Shown one piece after another: positions 29,242 to 38,943 of a DNA stretch of 64,000 bases. The position numbers and the translations under genes were made by a program. Every line of letters starts with the position of its first letter. The stretch's first letter is position 1. Source of the stretch: Pseudomonadota bacterium (GTDB lineage: Bacteria; Desulfobacterota; Binatia; Binatales; Binataceae); assembly GCA_021323945.1 (NCBI GenBank), contig JAJPKA010000017.1, forward strand, positions 219,990 to 283,989, read 5' to 3'. Below the pieces are notes generated by a model, which saw only the letters and a program-made list of their open reading frames with translations, was not told the origin of the DNA and made no database searches.

Positions 29242-32200
29242 TCATCCAGCTCATCCTTCTGTTGCGTCGACTCCGGGCCCGCTGCCGCCACTGGCGGAGG
29301 TTTTAAGCGGAAGAAACGTGCTGCTCACCGGTGCGACCGGTTTTCTGGGCAAGGTCATACTTTACCTGCTCCTGCGCCGACACCCGGAAATCAACTGCAT
29401 CTACCTGCTAATCCGGGGAGACAGCAAGTCGAGTTTAAACCGCTTCAGGCGTGAGGTTCTTGATTCGCCGGTAATGGGCCCTTTGCGCGAGTATCTGAAC
29501 GGCGGGTTCGAACGTTATGTGGAAGAACGTGTCACGGTACTGGCGGGCGACATTACGACGCCAGGCCTAATCGGTAAGGACGCCGTGCTGCACAGCAAGC
29601 CCGACGTCGTTATTCACTGCGCGGGCCTGGTAAACTTCGAGGCGTCGCTGGAAAAGGCGCTTAACATTAATGTAATTGGCGTCAAGAACGTAATCGACTT
29701 CTGCCGCAAACGAGGCGCTGCACTTATTCACGTTTCGACCTGCTACGTTGCTGGTGCCGCCGATGGTCATCGATTCGAAGATGAGCTGCCGGTTGACTGG
29801 TGCCCCGGCGGCGAATCCAAATTCAGTGTGCAATGTGAGATTAAAGACGCCTTGGCGACTTGCGAACGGGTAGAGGCTGAATCTCGCGACCGCCTGCGAA
29901 ACTTATCCGCGAGCGACGTCGAGGACAATAGTGCTGAATTGGCGGACGATACCCGCCGCAAACAATGGATTGAGGAACAGCTCAAAGAGCGCGGTCGTGA
30001 GCGGGCGCGGCGATGGGGCTGGCCCAATACATATAGCTATAGCAAAAGCCTGGGCGAACAATTGGTGCTCGGCGCGCGTGATCTCACCGCTACCGTGGTC
30101 CGTCCATCGGTCATCGAGAGTGCGCTCAAGGATCCTTTCCCAGGCTGGAACCAGGGGGCCAACACCAGCGCGCCGCTGACTTACCTATCCGGTCGCGGTT
30201 ACCGGTTTTATCCGGCACGCCCTAATCTGGTTCTGGATGTTATCCCTGTCGATCTCGTGGCCAATGCCATCATTCCGATAATGGGGGCATTGCTGTTGGG
30301 GCGTCACCAGCAGATTTATCAGCTCTGTACTTCTGATGTGAATCCGCTGCCAATGCGCCGGCTGGTCGAACTAACGGCTCTGAGTAATCGCCGAGAGCAT
30401 CGGCGCAACGACGGTCCGCTGGGAAAATTGGCACCCCACCTGGAGGCGGTGGTGGTGGGCCACAACACCTATGAGCTGGTAAGTCGGATCTTGCCAGCCC
30501 TCCTGCAACGGCTGGCTACCCTGGTGCAGGTCGTCGCTGCGGATCGGGCCCTGGTCCGCAAACTCGACCAGAGTATTGCGCGCATTTGTCAAAGCACAGA
30601 ATTGGCGCGCTCGCTGATCGAAGTTTATCGACCGTACATTCAGGAGCTGGCTTATACCTTCCATGGTCGCAACATTCGGGACTTATACTCGGCGCTGAAC
30701 CCTGCCGACGTCGCGCAACATCCCTACGAGCCTGAGAAGATCGACTGGAATGACTACTGGATTAATGTTCATTTGCCCGGCCTTAGGCGTCACGTTTTTC
30801 CCCAGCTCGACCTGCATACGCGCGGACGAACACGGCCGCTGCTGCGGCACAAGACCCTAATTGAGCTGATAGAGCGAGCAGCGGAACGCTTCGAATCCAA
30901 ACCGGCACTCGAGGTTCGCAAGCCTTCGGGTCAGCGCAGTTCGCTCTCCTACAGGGAACTGCGCGACGGAGCGCGTCGCGCCGGTTTGTTACTTGCCAGC
31001 CGGGGCATCGAGGCCGGCGACCGGGTGCTGCTGATAGCCGAGAATTCCCCGGACTGGGTAGTGGCCTACTTTGCCATCATCTATGCCGGTGCCGTTGCGG
31101 TTCCCCTCGACCATCTGATTTCCGGCGAAGAGCTTGCAGCAATTTGTCGCATCGCTGAACCGCGGGCTGCCCTGATGTCGACAGCCTGCCTGCAGCGGCT
31201 GGACCACATTCTGCAGACGAACTGGCCCGAGCTGCTTCGACTGGAACTGGGTGAACTCGGCCGGCCATTTCTGCTGCGGGGCAAAGCGCAGGCGGCGGTA
31301 AACGTCCAGCGCAAAACGCTCGCCTCAATCGTTTTCACTTCCGGGACCACGGGAACGCCCAAAGGCGTAATGCTGACGCATGGCAACTTCACTGCGGAGG
31401 TAATGATGCTCGGGCGCGTTTTTGCGCTCGACACCAACGACGTTGTCTTATCGCTGTTGCCACTTCATCACACCTTTGAGTTTACCTGCGGGATGTTGTT
31501 ACCGTTGGCGAGCGGAGCACGCATCGTTTATCCGCTCGGGGTCGACGCTTCAAACCTTGCACGCACGCTGGCCGACGTGCGACCGACTGCGCTCATCGGG
31601 GTTCCCGCCCTCTGGGAGGCGATTCATCGGCGCATCCTTGACCAGGTCGAAGCCGGGGGTCCGTTTTATATGGCGGCGTTTGACCGACTTCGAGATTTAA
31701 ACCGGCGTCTCGACAGCGACTATCATGTCAACCTGGGTCATCTCATTTTTCGACCGGCGCACGCCGCCCTCGGGGGCCGACTCAAATTGGCAGTCAGCGG
31801 CGGAGCGGCGCTGCCCCCGCGTGTGGCGCAGTTCTTTAATGATATCGGGATCAAATTGCTCGAGGGTTATGGTCTGACCGAATCAGCGCCGGTCCTCAGC
31901 GTTGCGCGGCCGGAGGAACCTCTGGTGTGCGGCTCCGTGGGCAAGCCGCTGGCCGGAATCGAAGTGAAGCTGGAAACCGCACCCGGTGAGGAAGTTGGCG
32001 AGATAGTGGTGCGTGGCCCCAATATCATGAGCGGTTACTTCCGCAACCCCGCCGCAACCGAGGCCGTGCTGAAGGAGGGCTGGCTTCACACAGGAGATCT
32101 GGGGCGTTTCGACCAGGATGGTCGACTTTATATCGTGGGCCGGGCCAAGGACGTCATCGTGGACTCCGGCGGCAACAACATTTACATCGACGAGCTGGAG

Positions 32201-33553
32201 GAGATTTATGGCCGTTCGCCGTTAGTCAAGGAAATCGCGGTTGTCGGGCTAAAGATTGGGCAGGGAGAACAAGTCGCAGCCTTGGTGGTGCCAGCCTATG
32301 CACGCGGAGAAAGTCGCCGAGCAGTCGAAGACCGGGTGCGCGAACACTTCGAGCAGACAGCCAAGGGGCTCAGTCCGCATAAGCGAATCAAGATTTTGCG
32401 GTTCGTCGACTCCGAGTTACCGCGAACGCGGACACGAAAGATTAAGCGGGCTGAGGTCGCGGCGATTCTGGAGCGTATGCTGGAAAGCCATATGGCTGAG
32501 GCCACCGCGGTGGGGACTGAAGTTGAGCCCTGGCTCGTGCATGCGCTGGCCCAGGTAGCCGGCGATGCTGGGTCGATCTCTCCAGGGACTCGATTAATCG
32601 AAGACCTCGGCCTCGATTCTTTGGCTTTGGCGGAGCTGAGCGAGCAGATCGCGGTACGATCGGGCCGCGAACTAAGCGCGGAACAGTTGTCAAATCTCCG
32701 TACCGTTCAGGATCTTCAACGTGCGATCAGCGATGGCCGCGATCGGCCCCGCCTGCCATCGTACGCCCAGCTGGCGCGCCCATATGTAGTCGAACTGCCG
32801 GGCCCATTAAGGCGGCTGGGCCAGTTGGCCACTCATCGTTCGATGGAAGCGTTGTTCGCGACCATGTTGAAACCGCAGATCTTGGGCCGCGGCAACGTGC
32901 CGACCAATCGCAACGTACTCGTCGTGGCCAATCATGCGAGTCACGTGGATTTTGGCTTAATTAGCTATGCCCTGGGTGTGATGGGGCGTGAGCTGGTAGT
33001 GCTGGCCGCCAAGGACTACTTCTTCAACAATGCCATCCGCCGTTTTCTGGCCACCAATTTCACTCGACTCATCCCGTTCGATCGCGAGCGCGCCCAGTTG
33101 GAGTCGCTCGATCAAGCGATGGCCGAGCTTGCAGCGGGACGCAGCGTACTGATGTTTCCGGAGGGAACCAGGTCGGTCGACGGCTCGATTCAGGAATTCA
33201 AAAGCGGGGTAGGGTATCTGGCGCTTAATAGCGGTTACGACGTCCTCCCGGTCAGGCTCAGTGGAACCCACGCGGTATTGGGCAAAGGAAGTTTGATACC
33301 GCAGCGGGCACCGGTGGAAGTCCGCATCGGCGCGCCCATCTCGAACGCAGCACTACGCTCAGTCGTACAGAACACCGAAGGCGCCGGTGCTTATCGCCAG
33401 ATTGCCGATTATCTCCGAGCAACGGTCATCGCATTGGGGCAGCCTGGGCCGCGCGTAGCCAGTCTCAATCAAGGCTCGGCGGAATCCAGTGTCAGCAGCA
33501 CGGAGCGAGACTCGCATGACAAAGTCGACGCAAGGCGGCGGCGCGCACCCTGA
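29231..33553 (+). CDS. multidomain enzyme: N-terminal fatty-acyl/thioester reductase (NAD-binding_4), AMP-dependent ligase, acyl-carrier domain, C-terminal PlsC-type acyltransferase
   Basis: LLTGATGFLGKVILYLLLRR and YSYSKSLGEQLV; IVFTSGTTGTPKGVMLTHGN, GYGLTESAPV, HTGDLGRF; LIEDLGLDSLALAEL (phosphopantetheine Ser); NHASHVDFG (HX4D) and FPEGTRS. Confidence 0.9.
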   Translation: MSNDHPAHPSVASTPGPLPPLAEVLSGRNVLLTGATGFLGKVILYLLLRRHPEINCIYLLIRGDSKSSLNRFRREVLDSPVMGPLREYLNGGFERYVEERVTVLAGDITTPGLIGKDAVLHSKPDVVIHCAGLVNFEASLEKALNINVIGVKNVIDFCRKRGAALIHVSTCYVAGAADGHRFEDELPVDWCPGGESKFSVQCEIKDALATCERVEAESRDRLRNLSASDVEDNSAELADDTRRKQWIEEQLKERGRERARRWGWPNTYSYSKSLGEQLVLGARDLTATVVRPSVIESALKDPFPGWNQGANTSAPLTYLSGRGYRFYPARPNLVLDVIPVDLVANAIIPIMGALLLGRHQQIYQLCTSDVNPLPMRRLVELTALSNRREHRRNDGPLGKLAPHLEAVVVGHNTYELVSRILPALLQRLATLVQVVAADRALVRKLDQSIARICQSTELARSLIEVYRPYIQELAYTFHGRNIRDLYSALNPADVAQHPYEPEKIDWNDYWINVHLPGLRRHVFPQLDLHTRGRTRPLLRHKTLIELIERAAERFESKPALEVRKPSGQRSSLSYRELRDGARRAGLLLASRGIEAGDRVLLIAENSPDWVVAYFAIIYAGAVAVPLDHLISGEELAAICRIAEPRAALMSTACLQRLDHILQTNWPELLRLELGELGRPFLLRGKAQAAVNVQRKTLASIVFTSGTTGTPKGVMLTHGNFTAEVMMLGRVFALDTNDVVLSLLPLHHTFEFTCGMLLPLASGARIVYPLGVDASNLARTLADVRPTALIGVPALWEAIHRRILDQVEAGGPFYMAAFDRLRDLNRRLDSDYHVNLGHLIFRPAHAALGGRLKLAVSGGAALPPRVAQFFNDIGIKLLEGYGLTESAPVLSVARPEEPLVCGSVGKPLAGIEVKLETAPGEEVGEIVVRGPNIMSGYFRNPAATEAVLKEGWLHTGDLGRFDQDGRLYIVGRAKDVIVDSGGNNIYIDELEEIYGRSPLVKEIAVVGLKIGQGEQVAALVVPAYARGESRRAVEDRVREHFEQTAKGLSPHKRIKILRFVDSELPRTRTRKIKRAEVAAILERMLESHMAEATAVGTEVEPWLVHALAQVAGDAGSISPGTRLIEDLGLDSLALAELSEQIAVRSGRELSAEQLSNLRTVQDLQRAISDGRDRPRLPSYAQLARPYVVELPGPLRRLGQLATHRSMEALFATMLKPQILGRGNVPTNRNVLVVANHASHVDFGLISYALGVMGRELVVLAAKDYFFNNAIRRFLATNFTRLIPFDRERAQLESLDQAMAELAAGRSVLMFPEGTRSVDGSIQEFKSGVGYLALNSGYDVLPVRLSGTHAVLGKGSLIPQRAPVEVRIGAPISNAALRSVVQNTEGAGAYRQIADYLRATVIALGQPGPRVASLNQGSAESSVSSTERDSHDKVDARRRRAP

Positions 33554-33618
33554 AAAGCACGTTTTCTCCCTCGATCAGCAACGAGTGCTGGGCGCGTACC
33601 ACGACACTCTCGTCGCGC

Positions 33619-33828
33619 TCAGCCGGGCCGATTTTGATTCCAACCGCTGTCGTGTTTATAAACCAGCCCCGCCGTCAGCAAACCAGCTCCAATGATCGCG
33701 GGTAAGACGACGACCAGAAAAGGTGGAACAGAACCTCTGGCCAGGAAGATGGCCATGGTGACGGCGACCGCGAGCAGCATTGCTCCGAAGATCGCGGCGA
33801 ATCCTGCCAGCTTGTTCTGATTGCTCAT
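33619..33828 (-). CDS. small two-TM membrane protein
   Basis: MSNQNKLAGFAAIFGAMLLAVAVTMAIFLARGSVPPFLVVVLPAIIGAGLLTAGLVYKHDSG; two hydrophobic helices; AAGGAG-like RBS. Confidence 0.55.
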   Translation of the reverse strand: MSNQNKLAGFAAIFGAMLLAVAVTMAIFLARGSVPPFLVVVLPAIIGAGLLTAGLVYKHDSGWNQNRPG

Positions 33829-34094
33829 CTATCGCTCCTTCGAAAAGGCTTAATGGAGCGGGGGAGCAATACACGCGCCATTTGTAAGCTACAAGATAGC
33901 ATAGATTAGCTCATTGCTAATTAGATGCGCGTCAATTTTTGGTCACCCGCGACCAACAGTGCGGCGCTACACCGTTAATACTGTCAATGAAAGCACCTTT
34001 GGCAACGTCCGAAAGTCCGAGCCGAAGCTGTAGAAGCGTTCGGATTCAGACCTGTCAAGATCGCGGGCCGACGCACCCGACCAGCGCTTACGGT

Positions 34095-34186
34095 TTATGT
34101 TCCCTGTAGATGACGCGTTATGTTCCCTGTAGATGACGCGTTATGTTCCCTGTAGATGACGCGTTATGTTCCCTGTAGATGACGCG
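34095..34186. repeat. four perfect 23-bp tandem repeats, the last spanning the hemB stop codon
   Basis: ttatgttccctgtagatgacgcg at 34095, 34118, 34141 and 34164. Minus-strand reading of the fourth copy is ...R-H-L-Q-G-T-stop, the HemB C-terminus. Confidence 0.98.
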
Positions 34187-35141
34187 CGACTTGAGTCGCG
34201 AAGTAGCTTAGAATCAGGTCGGCGCCAGCGCGCTTTATGGCTGTGAGAACTTCCATCGTCGCTCGCTCTTCATCCAACCAGCCGTTGATTCCCGCGGCGC
34301 GGATCATCGAGTATTCACCCGACACATTGTAGGCGGCCACTGGCACATTGAACTCCTGCTTGGCACGGTAGATCAGATCCAGGTAGGCCAACGCCGGTTT
34401 CACCATTACGATATCGGCCCCTTCCTCGAGGTCGAGCGCGATTTCGCGCATGGCCTCATCGCCGTTCGGCGGGTCCATCTGATACGAGCGCCGATCACCG
34501 AATCGGGGTGCGGATTCCGCCGCCTCGCGAAACGGGCCGTAAAATGCCGAGGCGAATTTGGCTGAATAGGCCAGGATGGGGATATGGCTGAAGTTTTCAG
34601 CGTCCAATGCGTTTCTGATCGCTGCCACCCGCCCATCCATCATGTCGGACGGGGCCACCATATCGGCGCCAGCTCGCACATGAGAGAGCGCTTCACGAAC
34701 CAGTAGTTCAAGCGTCGCATCATTGTCGACGTCATTCCCGGTGATCAGTCCGCAGTGGCCATGGTCGGTATATTCGCACAGACAGACATCGGTGATTACT
34801 ACCAGACCTGGCACATGTTCTTTGATTTCTCGGATCGCTGTCTGTACCGGGCCTTCAGCATCCCACGCGCTTGAACCACGGTGGTCCTTCTTTTCCGGAA
34901 TACCAAAAAGAATGATCGCTGGCACACCAACCGCATAGGTTTCCCGGGCAGCTCGCACCACTTCATCGGGCGACATCTGCGCCACCCCTGGCATTGCGCT
35001 CACGGGCTTGCTGATGCCACGCCCGGAACACACAAAGTAAGGTTGGATGAAATCATTGGGCGTGAGAATCGTTTCGCGCACCATGCGGCGCAGGGCTTCA
35101 GTGCGGCGGAGGCGCCGTAGCCGATTTGCCGGAAATCCCAT
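34164..35141 (-). CDS. hemB: porphobilinogen synthase (delta-aminolevulinate dehydratase)
   Basis: [87 protein letters not shown]. Confidence 0.95.
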   Translation of the reverse strand: MGFPANRLRRLRRTEALRRMVRETILTPNDFIQPYFVCSGRGISKPVSAMPGVAQMSPDEVVRAARETYAVGVPAIILFGIPEKKDHRGSSAWDAEGPVQTAIREIKEHVPGLVVITDVCLCEYTDHGHCGLITGNDVDNDATLELLVREALSHVRAGADMVAPSDMMDGRVAAIRNALDAENFSHIPILAYSAKFASAFYGPFREAAESAPRFGDRRSYQMDPPNGDEAMREIALDLEEGADIVMVKPALAYLDLIYRAKQEFNVPVAAYNVSGEYSMIRAAGINGWLDEERATMEVLTAIKRAGADLILSYFATQVARHLQGT

Positions 35142-35197
35142 TTGAACTCACCGAAGGCTGGTCATCAACTCATCTTTCAGTCGTCAAGCTCGTTAGG

Positions 35198-36727
35198 CTA
35201 AGGGGATGGCGAGCGAAAATATTTTAAAATCGTAGCCAGCAGGCCGTCCACCGTATACTCGGGAGAACTAACGACCAGGTCGAAGCCGTGCGCGCGTGCG
35301 GTTGCTGCAGTGATTGGACCAATAGCCGCTGCTTTGACACCTTCAACCCGTTCGCCGACCATCGCGCAGAAATTCCTGACAGCGCTGGAGCTGGCAAAGG
35401 TAACCAGATCTATTGCCCGGTTTCGAACCAGCTGTCGCATTCGTTCTAAGTTAGCATTTCCTGGGATTACGGTCTTGTAAGCAGGTGCCACCAATACTTC
35501 TTTTGCCCCGTTGGCATAGAGTAGGCGGGGCAGGATTTCCCTGGCGACCTGGGCTCGCGGTATCAGGATTCGAGCCCCCGCGATGTTGCCCGGGCCTAGA
35601 GTCGCGGCCAGTGCTTCAGCGCGATATTCGTCCGGGCGAGCGGCAACTGTCAGCCCATAATCGACCAGCCTGGCCGCGGTCGCGGGACCGATTGCGGCGA
35701 TTCGCGCGCCGCTGGTCGCACGGATGTCAATTTTCAAGTTCCGCAAACGGTCAACGAAGGCGTCGACGCCGGTTGCGCTCGTGAAGATAATCCAGTCAAA
35801 GGACTGGATGCGGCCTATCGCGGCGTCGAGCTGTGCATAGCTGTCAGGAGGTTCGGTCGCGATCGTCGGAAATTCGATCGCCTCCGCACCCAAATGGCGC
35901 AGCCGAGTGGCAAATGCGGCCGCCTCCTTTGCGGCACGTGTTACCACGATACGTCGGCCGAAGAGAGGGAGGCGCTCCGCCCAACTCAGCCTTGGGCCCA
36001 AACCAGCGCACTGACCTACCACAACGACGAGAGGCGCGGTCAAGCCCGCATTTTCGACCTCATCCGACAAGGACCCCAGGGTGCCGATTACTGTTTTTTG
36101 AGCAGCGGTCGTACCCCATTGAATGGCGGCGCAGGGCGTTGTGGCTGGCAGGCCTCCTGCAGCTAAGCGCTCGAGATTGCGCCGCAAATGAGCACTGGCC
36201 ATCAGAATCACGAGCGTGCCACGTGCGCTGATGATCTGTGCCAGCTCCTCCCATTGAAAAGGTCCCGAGGTTTTTTCGTCGTCATGGTGGCCAGGTACAA
36301 AGGCCACTAACGAGCCATACTCACGATGAGTCAGCGGAATACCGGCGTACGCAGGCACTGCGATCGCGGAACTCACCCCGGGCACAACTTCGAACTCGAT
36401 GCCGGCTGCCGCCAAGGCCTCTGCTTCCTCACCGCCGCGACCAAAAACAAACGGGTCGCCTCCCTTCAGGCGCACAACCTGCTTGCCGGCGCGTGCGTGC
36501 TCAATCAGGATTTGATTTATCATCGGCTGGTCAAATTGCTTGGAGCCGCTTCCGACCTTGCCGACGAAAATGCGTTCGGCCCTGGCCGGAGCCATCTGCA
36601 CCAGGTCGGCACTCGCCAAATAGTCGTAGACGACCGTATCGGCCAACCGCAATATTTCGGCGCCGCGAACGGTGATCAGATCGGGAGCTCCAGGTCCAGC
36701 GCCGACCAGATAAACCTTGCCTGTCAT
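35198..36727 (-). CDS. cobA-hemD: fused uroporphyrinogen-III C-methyltransferase / uroporphyrinogen-III synthase
   Basis: GKVYLVGAGPGAPDLITVRGAEILRLADTVVYDYL, VRLKGGDPFVFGRGGEEAEAL, then HemD-like C-terminal half. Start set at MTGKVYLVG (36725-36727), directly after the hemC stop. Confidence 0.92.
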   Translation of the reverse strand: MTGKVYLVGAGPGAPDLITVRGAEILRLADTVVYDYLASADLVQMAPARAERIFVGKVGSGSKQFDQPMINQILIEHARAGKQVVRLKGGDPFVFGRGGEEAEALAAAGIEFEVVPGVSSAIAVPAYAGIPLTHREYGSLVAFVPGHHDDEKTSGPFQWEELAQIISARGTLVILMASAHLRRNLERLAAGGLPATTPCAAIQWGTTAAQKTVIGTLGSLSDEVENAGLTAPLVVVVGQCAGLGPRLSWAERLPLFGRRIVVTRAAKEAAAFATRLRHLGAEAIEFPTIATEPPDSYAQLDAAIGRIQSFDWIIFTSATGVDAFVDRLRNLKIDIRATSGARIAAIGPATAARLVDYGLTVAARPDEYRAEALAATLGPGNIAGARILIPRAQVAREILPRLLYANGAKEVLVAPAYKTVIPGNANLERMRQLVRNRAIDLVTFASSSAVRNFCAMVGERVEGVKAAAIGPITAATARAHGFDLVVSSPEYTVDGLLATILKYFRSPSP

Positions 36728-36728
36728 G

Positions 36729-37811
36729 TTATTGACCGCCGAGGAGCTCGCCGGCATCTCGCTCCAACATCAGGTGCCCGAGCCTTTCACCCAGGTGAAC
36801 AGCAGCGCGCTCGAGCGGCTCGCCGTTACGCGACGGCCCTTCATCCGTTAATTCCGCCTCCAGACTCCGCGAACCATCGGGGCTGAACAATTGGGCCCGC
36901 AGTGTGAGACTCTGGCTGACGACTTTACAGTTCACACCTACAGGTGACGCGCAGGAAGCCCCTATTGTAGCTAGGAATGAGCGTTCGGCCGTAATCTCCG
37001 CCAAACTGGGAACGTGGGTGAGATCGCGCACGGCAGCTTCGATTTCCATTGAACCGCCGACGTAAGATTCGCACAAAGCTTCAACCGCCAGGGCACCCTG
37101 GCCGCCCGGCGGGACGAAGTCGGGCGGCTGCAACTCGGTTAGGTGGATTGGCTCTGATCCCGCGACCTCTGAACCCTCCTCGCGTCCTGCCCTCGCAAGC
37201 GTCTGGCGAAGCTCACCAGCACCTGGTGCAGCCAGTACCAGTTCGGTGCAGAGTAGCCCGGCATCAGTCGTGCTCCAAAGACCAAGGCGCCTCAGTCCCG
37301 CTGCCGCAAGAATGATCGCGTCGAAATCCCGATTGCGTAGCCTGCGCAGGCGCGTGTCGACATTGCCACGCAACGCCAGCACTTCGAGATCGTGTCGGAT
37401 GCGCAGAGCCTGCAAGCGTCTCCTGAGAGACGATGTGCCGAGACGGGCACCTCGGGGGAGTGCCTGCCAGCCACCATCTCCATGTGCCAACAACACGTCA
37501 CAAGGGGATTCGCGACGCGGCACCGCGACGAGGCGATACTGCGGCGGCAGGGTCGCCGGCAGGTCCTTCATAGAATGAACCGCGACGTCGATCCGGCCTT
37601 CGCTCAGGGCCTCTTCCAGTTCGCGCACAAACAGGCCTTTGCCGCCGAGCCGCACGAGCGACGCTGAGGCAATCTTGTCGCCGCTAGTCCTGATGGGGAC
37701 AATCTCCACGGCGACTTTGCCCAGGCGTGCGCGCAACGCTTGGGCAATTGTTGCCGCCTGTGCCAGGGCGAGGGCGCTCGGCCGCGCACCGATCCGTAAA
37801 GCCATTGACAT
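36729..37811 (-). CDS. hemC: hydroxymethylbilane synthase (porphobilinogen deaminase)
   Basis: LRIGARPSALALAQA, GGKGLFVRELEEALSEGRIDVAVHSMKDLP, GTSSLRRRLQALRIRHDLEVLALRGNVDTRLRRL, GASCASPVG. Confidence 0.93.
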   Translation of the reverse strand: MSMALRIGARPSALALAQAATIAQALRARLGKVAVEIVPIRTSGDKIASASLVRLGGKGLFVRELEEALSEGRIDVAVHSMKDLPATLPPQYRLVAVPRRESPCDVLLAHGDGGWQALPRGARLGTSSLRRRLQALRIRHDLEVLALRGNVDTRLRRLRNRDFDAIILAAAGLRRLGLWSTTDAGLLCTELVLAAPGAGELRQTLARAGREEGSEVAGSEPIHLTELQPPDFVPPGGQGALAVEALCESYVGGSMEIEAAVRDLTHVPSLAEITAERSFLATIGASCASPVGVNCKVVSQSLTLRAQLFSPDGSRSLEAELTDEGPSRNGEPLERAAVHLGERLGHLMLERDAGELLGGQ

Positions 37812-37887
37812 GCGCTATATCCTACAGGGTTTCGCCCGGTCGGGATTGCGTGCGGTGCTCGTGACGCCCTTCCCGGTTATTCGAGCA

Positions 37888-38784
37888 TCAGAACATTCGC
37901 GGGGGTTCGAGCCCCACGCCAAGCGTCTGCTTGAACAGCTTGAAGACATCCTCGACATCCCACGGGCCGTTGTTTATGAGTATGCGGTCCGGTTTCATGT
38001 GAGTGTAACGGGTAATTCGATAGCCGGATGCACCGAAACATTGGCCGGTGACCTCGCCGGCCTCGTCGCTGCAGAGGTATACAATGATCGGTGGGACGTT
38101 AACTGGATCCATTGGCGTCCCTGCTGCATCAGTGCTCCTAATAAGACCGGCGCCAGGCATTCGCCCGGCCGGAATCGAATCAGTCATCCGAGTGGCCGCC
38201 CCCGGCCAGATTGCATTGCAGGTCACTCCGTACTTTTGCATAGCGTTGGCAGTGCTGTAGGTTAGGCCGAGGATGCCCGCTTTGGCCGCCGCATAGTTGG
38301 GCTGGCCGGGGGATCCCTGAGCCGCATTGGAGGAAAAATTGATGATGCGGCCAAATTTGCGTTCACGCATGTGGGCTGTCGCCGGCCGCATCGTGCAGAA
38401 GTGGCCCCGCAGATGGACCTTGATGACCGCGTCCCATTCCTCGATCGTCATGTTGAAGATCATGCGGTCGCGCAGAATGCCGGCCACATTGACCAGGATG
38501 TCGAGCTTGCCAAACTCCTTAATCGCCTGATTGACCAGACCCTCGCCGCCTTCCGGAGTTGAGATATCGAGATGATTGGAGCTGGCGGTACCTCCCTCGG
38601 CCTTGATCTCGCGCACGACATCGTCGGCCGGCGAAGTTGTTTCCCGCTCCCCGGCCACCGTGACGCCGAGGTCATTCACCACCACAGCCGCTCCTTGGCG
38701 AGCCAGGGCCTTGGCGACCTCGCGGCCAATGCCACGCCCCCCACCAGTGACGGCTGCAACTTTTCCTTCCAGATGACGAGCCAT
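37888..38784 (-). CDS. short-chain dehydrogenase/reductase
   Basis: GKVAAVTGGGRGIGREVAKALARQGAAVVVND, NVAGILRD, INFSSNAAQGSPGQPNYAAAKAGILGLT. Confidence 0.9.
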   Translation of the reverse strand: MARHLEGKVAAVTGGGRGIGREVAKALARQGAAVVVNDLGVTVAGERETTSPADDVVREIKAEGGTASSNHLDISTPEGGEGLVNQAIKEFGKLDILVNVAGILRDRMIFNMTIEEWDAVIKVHLRGHFCTMRPATAHMRERKFGRIINFSSNAAQGSPGQPNYAAAKAGILGLTYSTANAMQKYGVTCNAIWPGAATRMTDSIPAGRMPGAGLIRSTDAAGTPMDPVNVPPIIVYLCSDEAGEVTGQCFGASGYRITRYTHMKPDRILINNGPWDVEDVFKLFKQTLGVGLEPPRMF

Positions 38785-38943
38785 GATCCTTCTCCCAGTC
38801 TGTTGGAGCGGCAGTTCTTTGCGTCTGTCGCTCGAGTCTTTGGTTGAACCGCTTATACCGCAAACGTCAACGTGGGCAATAGTTTACACGGACGCGGTCC
38901 TGTTCAAAGGATTGAGAATGCTGCGCCTCCTGTCCTGAAGCGC

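Noticed and set aside
34095-34186. CRISPR array interpretation of the 23-bp repeats
   Set aside because: Direct head-to-tail copies with no spacers; unit is a duplicated hemB 3' end.
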